A stretch of DNA of 64,000 nucleotides from Staphylococcus caprae (GTDB lineage Bacteria; Bacillota; Bacilli; Staphylococcales; Staphylococcaceae): the NCBI RefSeq assembly GCF_002902725.1, contig NZ_PPRT01000001.1, positions 1 to 64,000 of the forward strand. The letters run 5' to 3'. The translations under genes and the position numbers were made by a program. Positions 17,994 to 26,852 of this stretch are shown here, one piece after another; within the stretch, counting starts at the first letter, position 1, and each line of letters starts with the position of its first letter. The notes beneath the pieces are model-generated. The model was not told where the DNA came from, ran no database searches, and saw only the letters and a list, made by a program, of their open reading frames with translations.

Positions 17994-19139
17994 TTATAAA
18001 TTTAATTTGATTAATCGTGCGATGTTTGATGCAGTTCTTTGAAGATATTTGGGTCCATTTTCAAGAGCAGTCTTAATATCGCATGGATGTTCAACAATAC
18101 TAAAGACACTATCAATGCCGTGCTCATACACTGCTTGATAATTGGTTCCGAGACTACCGCAAATTGCGATAACTGGAATATCAAAGACTTTGGCCGATTT
18201 CGCAACGCCTATAGGTGTCTTACCGTAAATCGTTTGTTTATCCAGTTGACCTTCTCCTGTAATGACAAGATGTGCATCTTTCACTCTTTCTTGAAAATGT
18301 GTTTCCTCTAGAACAAGTTCGATTCCTGGTTGTAGCTTAGCATCTAAGAAAGCGAGTAATGCAGTTCCCATTCCGCCAGCTGCACCTGAGCCAGGGCTAT
18401 CTTTAACACGCTTGTGTAATTCTACTTCAATTTTATCATGATAGTGGCTGAGTGCGGAATCCAACTTTGGTATCATCTTTTCTGTTGCGCCTTTTTGAGG
18501 TCCATATACTTGGGTTGCGCCATTTTCACCTAACAGTGGGTTAGTTACGTCACAAGCCACTTTAAATTCTACGTCATGTAGTAATGGATTCATTTGAGAG
18601 ATATCAATACGATGAATGGAAGATAATGCTGCGCCACCCTGTGCAATATCTTTATCGTCAACATCTTTAAAGGAAACGCCTAATGCTTGCAACATTCCGA
18701 CGCCGCCGTCATTCGTTGCGCTTCCTCCAATGCCTAAGATGATTTTTTTAACATCATGATGAAGTGCATGATTAATGAGTTGTCCAGTTCCATATGAAGA
18801 TGTGTAAAGTGGATTTCTTTCATCTTCTTTCAATAAGTCAAGGCCGGAAGCAGCCGCCATTTCGATGATTGCTGTTTGATGTTGATCACTTATGGCGTAC
18901 ATTGCTTCAATTTCTCTATGAAGCGGGTCTTTGACTTTAGCGGTGTATGATGTCGCGTTTAAAGATTCTTTTAAAGCCTCAGTTGTACCCTCACCACCAT
19001 CAGCCATAGGAATTAAATCGAATGTAATATAATTACCCCAGACCTCTTGAAATCCTTGTTGAATGGCTTGTGCTACTTCTTTCGCTGTCATGCTCTCTTT
19101 AAATGAATCAGGTGCAATAACAATTTTTAAATGTGACAC
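17994..19139 (-). CDS. glxK: Glycerate kinase (type 1)
   Basis: Phosphorylates D-glycerate with ATP, feeding glycerate into lower glycolysis; cytoplasmic. The 381-residue protein has the GckA/GlxK (glycerate kinase type 1) landmarks: IAPDSFKESMTAKEVA at the N-terminus, PMADGGEGTTEAL, IIEMAAASGL, LGIGGSATNDGGVGMLQALG, PGSGAAGGMGTALLAFL and ITGEGQLDKQTIYGKTPIGVAK. Start is GTG (19139) after AGGAAGTGA; an overlapping ATG two bases upstream is out of frame and quickly stops. The next gene on the minus strand is the coiled-coil membrane protein. Confidence 0.9.
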   Translation of the reverse strand: MSHLKIVIAPDSFKESMTAKEVAQAIQQGFQEVWGNYITFDLIPMADGGEGTTEALKESLNATSYTAKVKDPLHREIEAMYAISDQHQTAIIEMAAASGLDLLKEDERNPLYTSSYGTGQLINHALHHDVKKIILGIGGSATNDGGVGMLQALGVSFKDVDDKDIAQGGAALSSIHRIDISQMNPLLHDVEFKVACDVTNPLLGENGATQVYGPQKGATEKMIPKLDSALSHYHDKIEVELHKRVKDSPGSGAAGGMGTALLAFLDAKLQPGIELVLEETHFQERVKDAHLVITGEGQLDKQTIYGKTPIGVAKSAKVFDIPVIAICGSLGTNYQAVYEHGIDSVFSIVEHPCDIKTALENGPKYLQRTASNIARLIKLNL

Positions 19140-19321
19140 ATGATATCACTTCCTATTAGTATGTCTTATTTCTATTTTATATAAAAATGAACTTCAACTA
19201 AAGTAATGTTCATAATTATCTTAAGTAAAAGGATGTATTTTATAATATTATATGTCTATAATAAAATTTAAATAAATCATGTTTTTCATAGAACATCAAG
19301 ACATCACAGAAAGGATAAGTT

Positions 19322-20809
19322 ATGAATCAAATTAAACAACACGAACAACTTTATTGGTATATAGGTATTATTGTTTTCTACTTCATTATGGCTATTTTAA
19401 CGCCATTATCGTTTGTAGATTGGCATTGGTACTTAAATTCTCATTTGAGTTCATTGAGTCACGATCTCATGCAGAATAATGGAAGATATTTAGGGAGTTT
19501 TTTAGAAATTATTGCTATGCATAGCGCAATCTTCAAATGTTTAAGCTATACGTTTTTGTCATGTTTCATCATCTATTTATGCACCATGATAGTAAATGTG
19601 AACAGAAAATTATTGTTTATTATTATAACTTTTACTTTATCTATTATTATCCCAAGCTCAATTTATAGTGAGACTTATGGATGGTTTGCAGGATTTTATA
19701 ATTATATCCCTTCATCAATCGTTTCGCTTTTTATTTTATATTCTATTATATATATACTTTATGGTGAGAAAGAAGCGAGTATCAATCATCTTTGGCTTTT
19801 TTTAATCGCATGCTTATTCGGCCAATTATTCATAGAGAATATGACAATATACAACAGTTTAATGATTCTCATAGGTTCAATTATTTATTTCTTTCAACAT
19901 AGAAAGCTCAGTTATTACTTAATTGTAGGATTTATGCTAAGTTTTATAGGTGCGATTATCATGTTTTTAAATCCGATTTATTTTGAAATTATTGAAGGGA
20001 AAGCGGCATATTATTTAATTTCAGATAAAGGGGGATTCATACATAAAGCAGGCTATACATTGTTGATGCAATTACCAAATTATATCTTTCTTGATCAATT
20101 TATAATATTAACTGTTATATCACTACTAGTAGCGGGCTTAATACATAAAAATATAATATTTAAAACGAAGCATATCATTTTAAAAATAGTACTATTCAGT
20201 TGTTTATTTAGTCTACCTGTCTATAAGGTATTGATTTATAATCAATTTCATTTCGAATTGTATACGAAATCATTTTCAATCGCTGTTTTAAATTTACTAA
20301 TATGTACCGTTTATTTTGTAAGTTTGATTTACTTCATTGTATTAGTGATAAATGAAAGATATCTGAGAGCCATCGCAATAAGCTGTCTCGTGTCTATCGT
20401 ATTAGCAACGTTACCTTTGTTATTTGTTGCGCCTTTAGGCCCTCGGAACTTCTACTTTATTTATGTACTATGGATGATACTTGTACTTTGTTTTGCAAAA
20501 CAATATGGTGAAAGTATTAACAGTGCTACAATTTGTATAAAAACGCTAGTTTGTATACTAAGCTTTATTTTAATTGTAGGATTTAGTTTGATTTATAATA
20601 ATAGTGTGCATAGAATTGAAAATATTGAAACGCAACTTAAAAATGGTAAAAGTCATAAGAATATCATTCTAGAACGTTTACCATTTGAAAGATACACACA
20701 TTTAACAACACCTACACAGGAAAGGGACTTAAATGATCTCAAGGCATATTACGACTTACCTAAAGATTTAAAATTTAAAGTTGTACCTTTTGGAGTAGAT
20801 GGAGAATAA
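19322..20809 (+). CDS. Polytopic membrane protein, DUF6056-like
   Basis: 495 residues with about 11-12 hydrophobic helices and little else. Conserved-looking soluble pieces include SSLSHDLMQNNGRYLGSFLE (about residues 41-60), SETYGWFAGFYNYI and PLGPRNFYFIYVLW, which fit the DUF6056 group, whose helices resemble GT-C glycosyltransferases; I am not certain of the family. The extracellular C-terminal tail of about 60 residues is polar. The gene is 16 bases from a GtrA-family gene, a partner usually seen with glycosyl transfer to surface polymers, so a role in polyprenyl-linked sugar decoration is a reasonable inference. Its AT content looks slightly higher than its neighbours. Start ATG follows AAAGGA. 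Confidence 0.6.
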   Translation: MNQIKQHEQLYWYIGIIVFYFIMAILTPLSFVDWHWYLNSHLSSLSHDLMQNNGRYLGSFLEIIAMHSAIFKCLSYTFLSCFIIYLCTMIVNVNRKLLFIIITFTLSIIIPSSIYSETYGWFAGFYNYIPSSIVSLFILYSIIYILYGEKEASINHLWLFLIACLFGQLFIENMTIYNSLMILIGSIIYFFQHRKLSYYLIVGFMLSFIGAIIMFLNPIYFEIIEGKAAYYLISDKGGFIHKAGYTLLMQLPNYIFLDQFIILTVISLLVAGLIHKNIIFKTKHIILKIVLFSCLFSLPVYKVLIYNQFHFELYTKSFSIAVLNLLICTVYFVSLIYFIVLVINERYLRAIAISCLVSIVLATLPLLFVAPLGPRNFYFIYVLWMILVLCFAKQYGESINSATICIKTLVCILSFILIVGFSLIYNNSVHRIENIETQLKNGKSHKNIILERLPFERYTHLTTPTQERDLNDLKAYYDLPKDLKFKVVPFGVDGE

Positions 20810-20825
20810 ATAAAGGAGACACATA

Positions 20826-21206
20826 ATGAGATTAACCCAAACACATTATGAAATTATAAAATTTGTAATAGTGGGTGGAATCAATACTTTAAATTACTAT
20901 ATTGTATATTTATTACTTCTAAAGTTATTAAATGTTAATTACTTAGTCAGTCACGTCACAGGATTTATTGTGAGTTTCATCATTTCATATTACTTAAATT
21001 GTTATTTTGTTTATAAAGTCAAACCTACCTTAAAAAAGTTTTTGAGTTTTCCGTTAACGCAAGTTGTGAATATGGGGATGCAAACGCTATTGTTATACAT
21101 ATTCGTGCAATGGTTTCATATTTCTTCAGAAATTGCACCATTTGTAGGATTAGTAATTACAATTCCAATTACATTCATCTTATCTAAATGGCTGTTGCGA
21201 GATTAA
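20826..21206 (+). CDS. GtrA-family membrane protein (putative polyprenyl-phosphate-sugar flippase)
   Basis: 126 residues, four predicted helices, typical of the GtrA family: IIKFVIVGGINTLNYYIVYLLLLKLL, then SHVTGFIVSFIISYYLNCYFVYK (the central conserved segment), and a closing helix with RD at the end. GtrA-like proteins are thought to flip undecaprenyl-phosphate-linked sugars for serotype or teichoic-acid glycosylation. No GtrB-type glycosyltransferase adjoins; the upstream DUF6056-like protein could take that place. AAGGAG precedes the ATG, 16 bases after the previous stop, so the two form an operon ended by the hairpin at 21217. Confidence 0.85.
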   Translation: MRLTQTHYEIIKFVIVGGINTLNYYIVYLLLLKLLNVNYLVSHVTGFIVSFIISYYLNCYFVYKVKPTLKKFLSFPLTQVVNMGMQTLLLYIFVQWFHISSEIAPFVGLVITIPITFILSKWLLRD

Positions 21207-21216
21207 ACTGTTAACC

Positions 21217-21256
21217 ATACCATCTAAGTCGATTGAGGCTTAGGTGGTATTTTTTA
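21217..21256 (+). terminator. Terminator after the GtrA gene
   Basis: Arms ATACCATCTAAG (21217-21228) and CTTAGGTGGTAT (21239-21250) followed by TTTTT. Confidence 0.85.
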
Positions 21257-21446
21257 TATGAAAAATGATTTAAGAAAGTGCCATAAAAGTGAGGCATATT
21301 TGATAAAATTAAATTAATAAATTAGGTAAATCTAAAAATTTAATTAGTTTGTTTACATAAAAAATACAGAAATAAAAAAACGTTGTAATAGCTCGAATAT
21401 TGATTCATACTATGATTACTAAAGGAAAATAAGGTGGTAAGTTCGC

Positions 21447-22343
21447 ATGTCTCAAAGTGAAAATTTGAAGATAGCCCAACGTGGTGCCTACCTCAGTTTA
21501 GTCGTTTACATCATCTTATCGATAACCAAGTATGTAGTTGGATATATGTATAATTCAGCTGCTGTAAGAGCAGATGCTTTAAACAATATGACGGACATTC
21601 TTGTATCAATTGCTGTTATTGTAGGTCTTAAAATTTCTATCAAACCAGCTGATAAAAATCATCCTTATGGTCATTTGAAATCTGAGAATATTTCAACGTT
21701 ATTAGTTTCGTTCATTATTATGTTTGTAGGGATTCAAGTCGTTATTGAAAATGCGCCAAGATTAATCACGCATGATAGACATGTCCCGAATATCATGACT
21801 ATTATTGTTAGTGTTATAAGTGGTGTAATTATGTTAGGTGTATTTTACGTTAATCACAGACTTGCTAAGAGAACAAAAAGTAGTTCATTAAGTTCAGCCG
21901 CAAAAGATAATTTATCTGATAGTTTAGTTAGTATCGGAACAGCAATTGGTCTAATATTTACACAAATTGGATTTCCGATTGTCGATATTATTTTAGCGAC
22001 ATTTTTAGGATTGTTAATTATTTATACAGGTTTTGGAATCTTTAAAGAGTCTATATTTACTTTAAGTGATGGCTTTAATGAAAAGGATTTGGAAGAGTAT
22101 CGTAATGATATCTTGGAAGTGGAAGATGTTATTGATGTGAATAGCATTAAAGGTAGATATCATGGTAGTAGTATTTTTCTTGATGTAACGATTGTGGTTC
22201 AATCTGATTTATCTTTATATGAAGCACATCAAATTTGTGATAGAGTTGAAAATCATTTACATGGTAAAGGCATTTCGTCAGTATATGTTCATCCAGAACC
22301 TAATGATAAGGAACATCATATAAATGATGACTCAATATCATAA
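21447..22343 (+). CDS. Cation diffusion facilitator (CDF) family metal exporter, Mn-type site
   Basis: 298-residue antiporter exporting a divalent metal in exchange for protons: six helices (residues 12-200) and a C-terminal cytoplasmic ferredoxin-like domain of about 95 residues. The metal site in helix 2 reads RADALNNMTD and in helix 5 AAKDNLSDSL, i.e. Asn/Asp...Asp rather than the His-xxx-Asp of zinc exporters; that residue set is typical of manganese CDFs (MntE/MneP type). The HPYGHLKSENI loop between helices 2 and 3 is the family hallmark. I therefore favour Mn2+ export, with Fe2+ possible. AAGGTGG precedes the ATG. Monocistronic. Confidence 0.8.
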   Translation: MSQSENLKIAQRGAYLSLVVYIILSITKYVVGYMYNSAAVRADALNNMTDILVSIAVIVGLKISIKPADKNHPYGHLKSENISTLLVSFIIMFVGIQVVIENAPRLITHDRHVPNIMTIIVSVISGVIMLGVFYVNHRLAKRTKSSSLSSAAKDNLSDSLVSIGTAIGLIFTQIGFPIVDIILATFLGLLIIYTGFGIFKESIFTLSDGFNEKDLEEYRNDILEVEDVIDVNSIKGRYHGSSIFLDVTIVVQSDLSLYEAHQICDRVENHLHGKGISSVYVHPEPNDKEHHINDDSIS

Positions 22344-22349
22344 CATATC

Positions 22350-22393
22350 AATAGACCTTGCTCTTTGTTAATGTGAGTGGGGTCTATTTTTTT
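22350..22393 (+). terminator. Terminator after the CDF gene
   Basis: Arms AATAGACC (22350-22357) and GGTCTATT (22381-22388) followed by a T-run. Confidence 0.8.
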
Positions 22394-22554
22394 ATGAGTT
22401 AGGATGATGAATTTTAAAAATTGGTGAGCGGTCAGGATATTACTAAAATAGCCATACAATTGTTTGGGAAATATGGGAATTGCGTTTTATAATAAAAGTA
22501 GTGAGAGAAAAGTGTGGCCAATTAAGTAATTTAAACTAGGAAGGTGTTTTTCTT

Positions 22555-23241
22555 ATGCCAAAATTAATATTATGTCGTCATGGACAAAGTGAATGGAACG
22601 CTAAAAACTTGTTCACAGGATGGGCAGACGTTAAGTTATCGGAACAAGGTATTGAGGAAGCGAAAACAGCAGGAAAAAAAGTAGAAGAAAATAAATTGGA
22701 AATTGATGTTGCTTATACATCATTACTTACAAGAGCTTTAGAAACAACACAATATATTTTAGCTGGTTCTGATCAACAATGGATTCCAGTTCATAAAAGT
22801 TGGCGTCTCAATGAACGACACTATGGTGCACTACAAGGTTTGAATAAAGATGATGCTCGTGAAAAATGGGGCGAAGAGCAAGTGCATCAATGGAGACGTT
22901 CTTATGATGTTCAACCGCCTGCAGAAAGTGAAGAACAACGTGATGATTACTTACGCAATCGTAGATATAATCACTTAGATAAAAGAATGATGCCGTACTC
23001 TGAAAGTTTAAAGGATACTTTAGAACGTGTGGTACCTATATGGACTGATCGAATTTCACAACATCTATTAGATGGAGAAACAGTACTTGTGTCTGCACAT
23101 GGTAACTCTATAAGAGCATTAATCAAATATTTAGAAGATTTATCAGATGAGGAAATCGTCGGATATGAAATTAAGACAGGTGCACCACTTGTTTATGAAT
23201 TAACAGATGATTTGGATGTTAAAGATAAATACTATTTATAA
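22555..23241 (+). CDS. gpmA: 2,3-bisphosphoglycerate-dependent phosphoglycerate mutase
   Basis: Glycolytic enzyme interconverting 3- and 2-phosphoglycerate; cytoplasmic. The phosphohistidine motif CRHGQSEWN (His9) opens the protein, followed by NLFTGWADVKLSEQG, LNERHYGALQGLNK and VSAHGNSIRALIKYLE, all diagnostic for cofactor-dependent GpmA. 228 residues is the standard length. Staphylococci also carry the cofactor-independent enzyme (GpmI) in the gap-pgk-tpi-eno cluster, so this is a second mutase. AAGGTG precedes the ATG; a strong stem-loop ends the gene. Confidence 0.95.
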   Translation: MPKLILCRHGQSEWNAKNLFTGWADVKLSEQGIEEAKTAGKKVEENKLEIDVAYTSLLTRALETTQYILAGSDQQWIPVHKSWRLNERHYGALQGLNKDDAREKWGEEQVHQWRRSYDVQPPAESEEQRDDYLRNRRYNHLDKRMMPYSESLKDTLERVVPIWTDRISQHLLDGETVLVSAHGNSIRALIKYLEDLSDEEIVGYEIKTGAPLVYELTDDLDVKDKYYL

Positions 23242-23257
23242 TATAGAAAAATAACGC

Positions 23258-23304
23258 AAGCCATTAAATGATAAAGTATTAAATTATCATTTAATGGCTT
23301 TTCT
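23258..23304 (+). terminator. Terminator after gpmA
   Basis: Perfect 17-base arms AAGCCATTAAATGATAA (23258-23274) and TTATCATTTAATGGCTT (23284-23300), then TTCT. The left-hand A-run could let it work from the other side too. Confidence 0.85.
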
Positions 23305-23452
23305 ATTGTGAAGTTATAAGCTGATAGTAAGGAAATTTAAGAATAAAATGTTTAATAGCTTACCCAATTCGGGGAAATGATAACGATATCGTAAGTTGAT
23401 TCACATTCAAATAAATATTTTTAATGATATTTGCATAGTTAAATTTTAGAAA

Positions 23453-23557
23453 TTATTTAGCTCTTTTATGTTGTTTAATAATCTTTAAAGCACGTTTTCT
23501 TGTTTTGATATTTGGACTGTTAAGATTACGTCGTGCAGTTTGTAAATCTAGTTTCAT
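23453..23557 (-). CDS. 34-residue basic protein, putative metal-homeostasis peptide under Zur
   Basis: A short gene read on the minus strand: starts MKLDLQTARR, contains SPNIKTRKRALKIIK and ends HKRAK, 34 residues with about a third Lys/Arg. Codon use is normal and the ribosome binding site AAGGAGG before the ATG at 23557 is excellent. I recall short firmicute proteins with an SPNIKTRKRALK-like core being labelled putative metal homeostasis protein; no mechanism is known. What the sequence adds is a 23-bp Zur-box palindrome whose end overlaps the -35 of the gene's promoter, which directly links it to zinc limitation. The basic composition could suit binding of rRNA or another nucleic acid, but that is speculation. 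Confidence 0.75.
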   Translation of the reverse strand: MKLDLQTARRNLNSPNIKTRKRALKIIKQHKRAK

Positions 23558-23582
23558 ATCATTTTCCTCCTTTTCTAGCTAT

Positions 23583-23611
23583 ATTATGGAAGAAAAAAGT
23601 TTATTTGTAAA
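23583..23611 (-). promoter_or_regulatory. Promoter of the 34-residue gene
   Basis: Minus-strand TTTACA (complement of 23606-23611), 17-base spacer, CATAAT (complement of 23583-23588). The -35 shares four bases with the Zur box, so bound Zur would exclude RNA polymerase. Confidence 0.65.
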
Positions 23612-23630
23612 TAGTAATTATTACGATTTA
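23608..23630. promoter_or_regulatory. Zur box upstream of the 34-residue gene
   Basis: Inverted repeat with left arm TAAATAGTAAT, one central T, right arm ATTACGATTTA; one mismatch between arms. It fits the staphylococcal Zur consensus (TAATCGTAAT-N-ATTACGATTA core) and is essentially the mirror of the site before the zinc-lipoprotein gene at 31.3 kb. Confidence 0.8.
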
Positions 23631-23777
23631 CTAAAAATAGTTATCCTTTCTCAAAGGCACTAACAATTTTTGAAGTTATTTTCAGTAGTAAAATGAGTCA
23701 ATTATATGATTGATGCACTCAAAATATGTATAATAGGCAAATATCTAATTGATAATTTATAAAAAGGAGGGATAATC

Positions 23778-25214
23778 ATGTCTTTAAAAACCAAGTTAGT
23801 CATGATTATTACAATGTTACTTGGTGGATTCTTTGGATTATTAAATGAGACACTATTAACAACTGCATTACCAAGTATTATGAAAGATTTTCATATCCAA
23901 TATTCCCAAGTACAATGGCTAACGACAGCGTTTCTACTCACGAATGGGGTAGTCATTCCATTGTCAGCTTTAGTCATTCAACGCTTTACAACAAGACAAG
24001 TGTTCTTAACGGGAATTCTGATTTTCTTTATAGGAACAATTGTCGGAGGTTTCAGTCCTAATTTTACAATTTTATTATTCGCAAGAATTATTCAAGCCTT
24101 AGGTTCAGGAATTATGATGCCATTAATGATGACAACCATTCTTGATATTTTCGAACCACATGAACGTGGTAAATACATGGGCATCTTCGGACTTGTCATT
24201 GGTTTAGCGCCTGCGATAGGACCTACGCTATCAGGTTATTTAGTGGAGTATTTTAACTGGAGATCGTTATTCCATGTCGTTGCACCTATTGCGGCAATCA
24301 CATTTATCATTGCTTTATTTACCGTTAAAAATGTTGGCACAAACGTGAAAGTGCCTATTGATATCATTTCGATTATATTATCTGTCTTTGGATTTGGTGG
24401 TCTATTATATGGTACAAGTTCGATTTCACACGATGGATGGGATGATCCAATTGTCATAACAACAATTATTGGCGGTATCATACTCGTAGCATTATTTATT
24501 TGGAGACAATCTCATCTTGAAACGCCATTACTTAATTTCGGAGTATTTAAAAATAAACAATTTGCTATAGGATTATTAATCATGGCAGTAACGATGATTT
24601 CCATGATTGGTTCAGAAACAGTACTACCTATGTTTGTTCAAAACCTATTAAATGAGTCTGCACTTGATTCAGGACTTATACTTTTACCTGGTGCGATTGT
24701 CATGGCAGTGATGTCTATGACTTCTGGTGCTATGTATGAAAAGTTTGGTGCCAAGCCATTAGCTATCATCGGTATGTTAATCGTGATTATCACAACCTCT
24801 TATTTCGTAGTGATGGATGAACATACATCAACAATTATGTTAGCAACCGTTTATGCGATTCGTATGATAGGTATTGCTTTAGGATTAATGCCAGTCATGA
24901 CACATACGATGAATCAATTAACACCAGAAATGAACGCACATGGATCTTCCATGACGAATACAGTCCAACAAATTTCCGGTTCAATTGGTACGGCAGGTTT
25001 AATTACAATCTTGAGTCAGGCGAGTCAACATTTTTCACCTAAAATGAGTGACTATAAAGGTATGAATAAACAAGAAATGATTGGTCAAATTAAAATTGAT
25101 ACGATGCTTCATGGTTACCATGCTGGATTTTTATTTGCGGTTATTATTACAGTTATTAGTTTCCTATGTACATTTATGATTAAGAAAACTTCCAAATCTA
25201 AGACTCAAGAGTAA
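23778..25214 (+). CDS. DHA2-family MFS multidrug transporter (LmrB-like)
   Basis: 478 residues with 14 predicted helices, DHA2 (EmrB/QacA-type) branch: LNETLLTTALPSIMKDF is the first-helix signature (LD/NxTxxNxALP variant), QWLTTAFLLTNGVVIPLSA and GLAPAIGPTLSGYLVEYFNWRSLF (motif C) follow. Proton-driven export of drugs or lipophilic compounds is expected. In S. aureus an LmrB-like pump sits in the same place between gpmA and the cystine importer. Strong AAGGAGG site. A short gap of about 145 bases separates it from tcyA, which has its own promoter. Confidence 0.85.
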   Translation: MSLKTKLVMIITMLLGGFFGLLNETLLTTALPSIMKDFHIQYSQVQWLTTAFLLTNGVVIPLSALVIQRFTTRQVFLTGILIFFIGTIVGGFSPNFTILLFARIIQALGSGIMMPLMMTTILDIFEPHERGKYMGIFGLVIGLAPAIGPTLSGYLVEYFNWRSLFHVVAPIAAITFIIALFTVKNVGTNVKVPIDIISIILSVFGFGGLLYGTSSISHDGWDDPIVITTIIGGIILVALFIWRQSHLETPLLNFGVFKNKQFAIGLLIMAVTMISMIGSETVLPMFVQNLLNESALDSGLILLPGAIVMAVMSMTSGAMYEKFGAKPLAIIGMLIVIITTSYFVVMDEHTSTIMLATVYAIRMIGIALGLMPVMTHTMNQLTPEMNAHGSSMTNTVQQISGSIGTAGLITILSQASQHFSPKMSDYKGMNKQEMIGQIKIDTMLHGYHAGFLFAVIITVISFLCTFMIKKTSKSKTQE

Positions 25215-25287
25215 ACATGCGTGCGTGTTTTTGAGTATAAAAAATATATTAGAATATTCTGAACACTTGATATAAAAGAACTTCTTA

Positions 25288-25316
25288 TTGACTATTATAA
25301 TTTTAAAGGATAAAAT
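25288..25316 (+). promoter_or_regulatory. tcyABC promoter
   Basis: TTGACT at 25288-25293, 17-base spacer, TAAAAT at 25311-25316; a good sigma-A promoter 45 bases before the tcyA start. Confidence 0.65.
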
Positions 25317-25320
25317 ATTT

Positions 25321-25338
25321 TTATTCCGATTAGAATAA
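25321..25338. promoter_or_regulatory. Inverted repeat at the tcyA start of transcription (CymR-type operator candidate)
   Basis: TTATTC and GAATAA separated by six bases, immediately after the -10 box. On the minus strand it contains ATCGGAATA, close to the ATNGGAATT core of CymR sites. CymR represses tcyABC in S. aureus; the match here is partial. Confidence 0.4.
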
Positions 25339-25360
25339 TAAGAATAAGGGGTTTAGATAA

Positions 25361-26152
25361 ATGAAGAGACTTTTATTTTGCGTTATCGCATTAGTTTTCG
25401 TGTTAGCCGCATGTGGCAATAACGATTCTTCAAGTAATAAAGATGGTAAATCAAGCAGCAAAGATGATAATACATTACGTGTAGGTACTGAAGGTACATA
25501 TGCACCATTCACTTTCCACAATAAAAAAGACCAATTAACAGGTTACGATATTGATGTCATCAAAGCCGTAGCTAAAGCAGAGAATTTGAAATTGAAATTC
25601 AATGAAACATCATGGGATTCAATGTTCGCTGGATTAGATGCAGGACGTTTCGATGTTATCGCTAACCAAGTTGGTGTCAATAAAGACAGAGAGAAGAAAT
25701 ATAAATTCTCAGATCCTTACACATACTCAAGTGCAGTATTAGTCGTTCGTGATAATGAGAAAGATATTAAATCATTTAATGATGTTAAAGGTAAAAAGCT
25801 AGCACAAACATTTACTTCAAATTATGGTCAGTTAGCTAAAGATAAAGGTGCTGACATTACTAAAGTTGATGGTTTTAATCAATCAATGGATTTATTATTA
25901 TCAAAACGCGTAGATGGTACATTCAATGATAGTCTTTCTTATTTAGATTATAAGAAACAAAAGCCTAATGCTAAGATTAAAGCAATTAAAGGTAATGCTG
26001 AACAAAACAAATCAGCTTTCGCATTTTCTAAAAAAGTAGATGATAAAACAGTTCAAAAATTCAACGAAGGTCTTAAGAAAATTAGAGATAACGGTGAATT
26101 AGCTAAAATAGGTAAGAAATGGTTTGGTCAAGATGTTTCTAAGTCTAAATAG
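25361..26152 (+). CDS. tcyA: Cystine ABC transporter substrate-binding lipoprotein
   Basis: Extracellular solute-binding protein anchored by lipid at Cys18 (lipobox LAAC). 263 residues of the family-3 polar amino-acid binding fold: LRVGTEGTYAPFTF, GYDIDVIKAVAKAENL, WDSMFAGLDAGRFDVIANQV, KYKFSDPYTYSSAVLVV and the closing KKIRDNGELAKIGKKWFG. Position next to an LmrB-like pump and a matching permease/ATPase pair parallels S. aureus tcyABC, which takes up cystine and N-acetyl-cysteine. The following permease gene overlaps its end. A low-complexity linker DSSSNKDGKSSSKDD follows the lipid anchor. Confidence 0.88.
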   Translation: MKRLLFCVIALVFVLAACGNNDSSSNKDGKSSSKDDNTLRVGTEGTYAPFTFHNKKDQLTGYDIDVIKAVAKAENLKLKFNETSWDSMFAGLDAGRFDVIANQVGVNKDREKKYKFSDPYTYSSAVLVVRDNEKDIKSFNDVKGKKLAQTFTSNYGQLAKDKGADITKVDGFNQSMDLLLSKRVDGTFNDSLSYLDYKKQKPNAKIKAIKGNAEQNKSAFAFSKKVDDKTVQKFNEGLKKIRDNGELAKIGKKWFGQDVSKSK

Positions 26153-26852
26153 TGAACAACAACACGCTTTAGATGCAGCAAAACAAGCATTTGGTCCAAT
26201 GTTAGAGGGATTGGTGAAATACTCAATCCCTATTACTATAGTTACATTTATATTAGGACTTATTATTGCCTTGTTTACTGCATTGATGCGTATTTCAACA
26301 AGTAAAATTTTAAGAGGTATCGCACGCGTTTATGTTTCAATCATTCGAGGTACACCAATGATTGTTCAGTTATTTATTATATTTTATGGTATACCAGAGC
26401 TTGGAAGACTTATTACCAATGATGCGGATAATCAATGGACATTAGCACCAGTTGTAGCAGCAATTATAGGATTGTCATTCAATGTAGGCGCTTATGCATC
26501 TGAAATTATTCGTGGAGGTATTATTTCAATTCCGAAGGGACAAACTGAAGCGGCATATTCAATCGGAATGAATTATCGCCAAACAGTTCAGCGTATTATT
26601 CTACCACAAGCGATACGTGTTTCTATCCCTGCATTAGGTAATACATTTTTAGGGTTAATCAAGGATACATCATTATTAGGATTTATTCTTGTAGCTGAAA
26701 TGTTCAGAAAGGCTCAGGAAGTAGCTTCAACTTCGTATGAATATTTAACAATTTATATTCTTGTAGCTATCATGTATTGGGTTGTATGCTTTATCATCTC
26801 TATTATTCAAGGATGGTATGAATCACGCATTGAAAGAGGGTATCGCTCATGA
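26133..26852 (+). CDS. tcyB: Cystine ABC transporter permease
   Basis: 239-residue inner permease of the HisM/polar amino-acid family: five helices, with the ATPase-docking EAA loop [24 protein letters not shown] at about residues 129-152. Residues [26 protein letters not shown] segment is the family C-terminal helix region. Start: ATG at 26133 gives [10 protein letters not shown], which matches the staphylococcal family start; it lies inside the end of tcyA (20-base overlap), and the TTG at 26124 is the alternative. Translation is likely coupled to tcyA. Confidence 0.85.
   Translation: MFLSLNSEQQHALDAAKQAFGPMLEGLVKYSIPITIVTFILGLIIALFTALMRISTSKILRGIARVYVSIIRGTPMIVQLFIIFYGIPELGRLITNDADNQWTLAPVVAAIIGLSFNVGAYASEIIRGGIISIPKGQTEAAYSIGMNYRQTVQRIILPQAIRVSIPALGNTFLGLIKDTSLLGFILVAEMFRKAQEVASTSYEYLTIYILVAIMYWVVCFIISIIQGWYESRIERGYRS

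Noticed and set aside
26124..26132. Upstream TTG start for tcyB
   Set aside because: Adds three residues without a ribosome binding site; the staphylococcal family begins at the next Met (26133).
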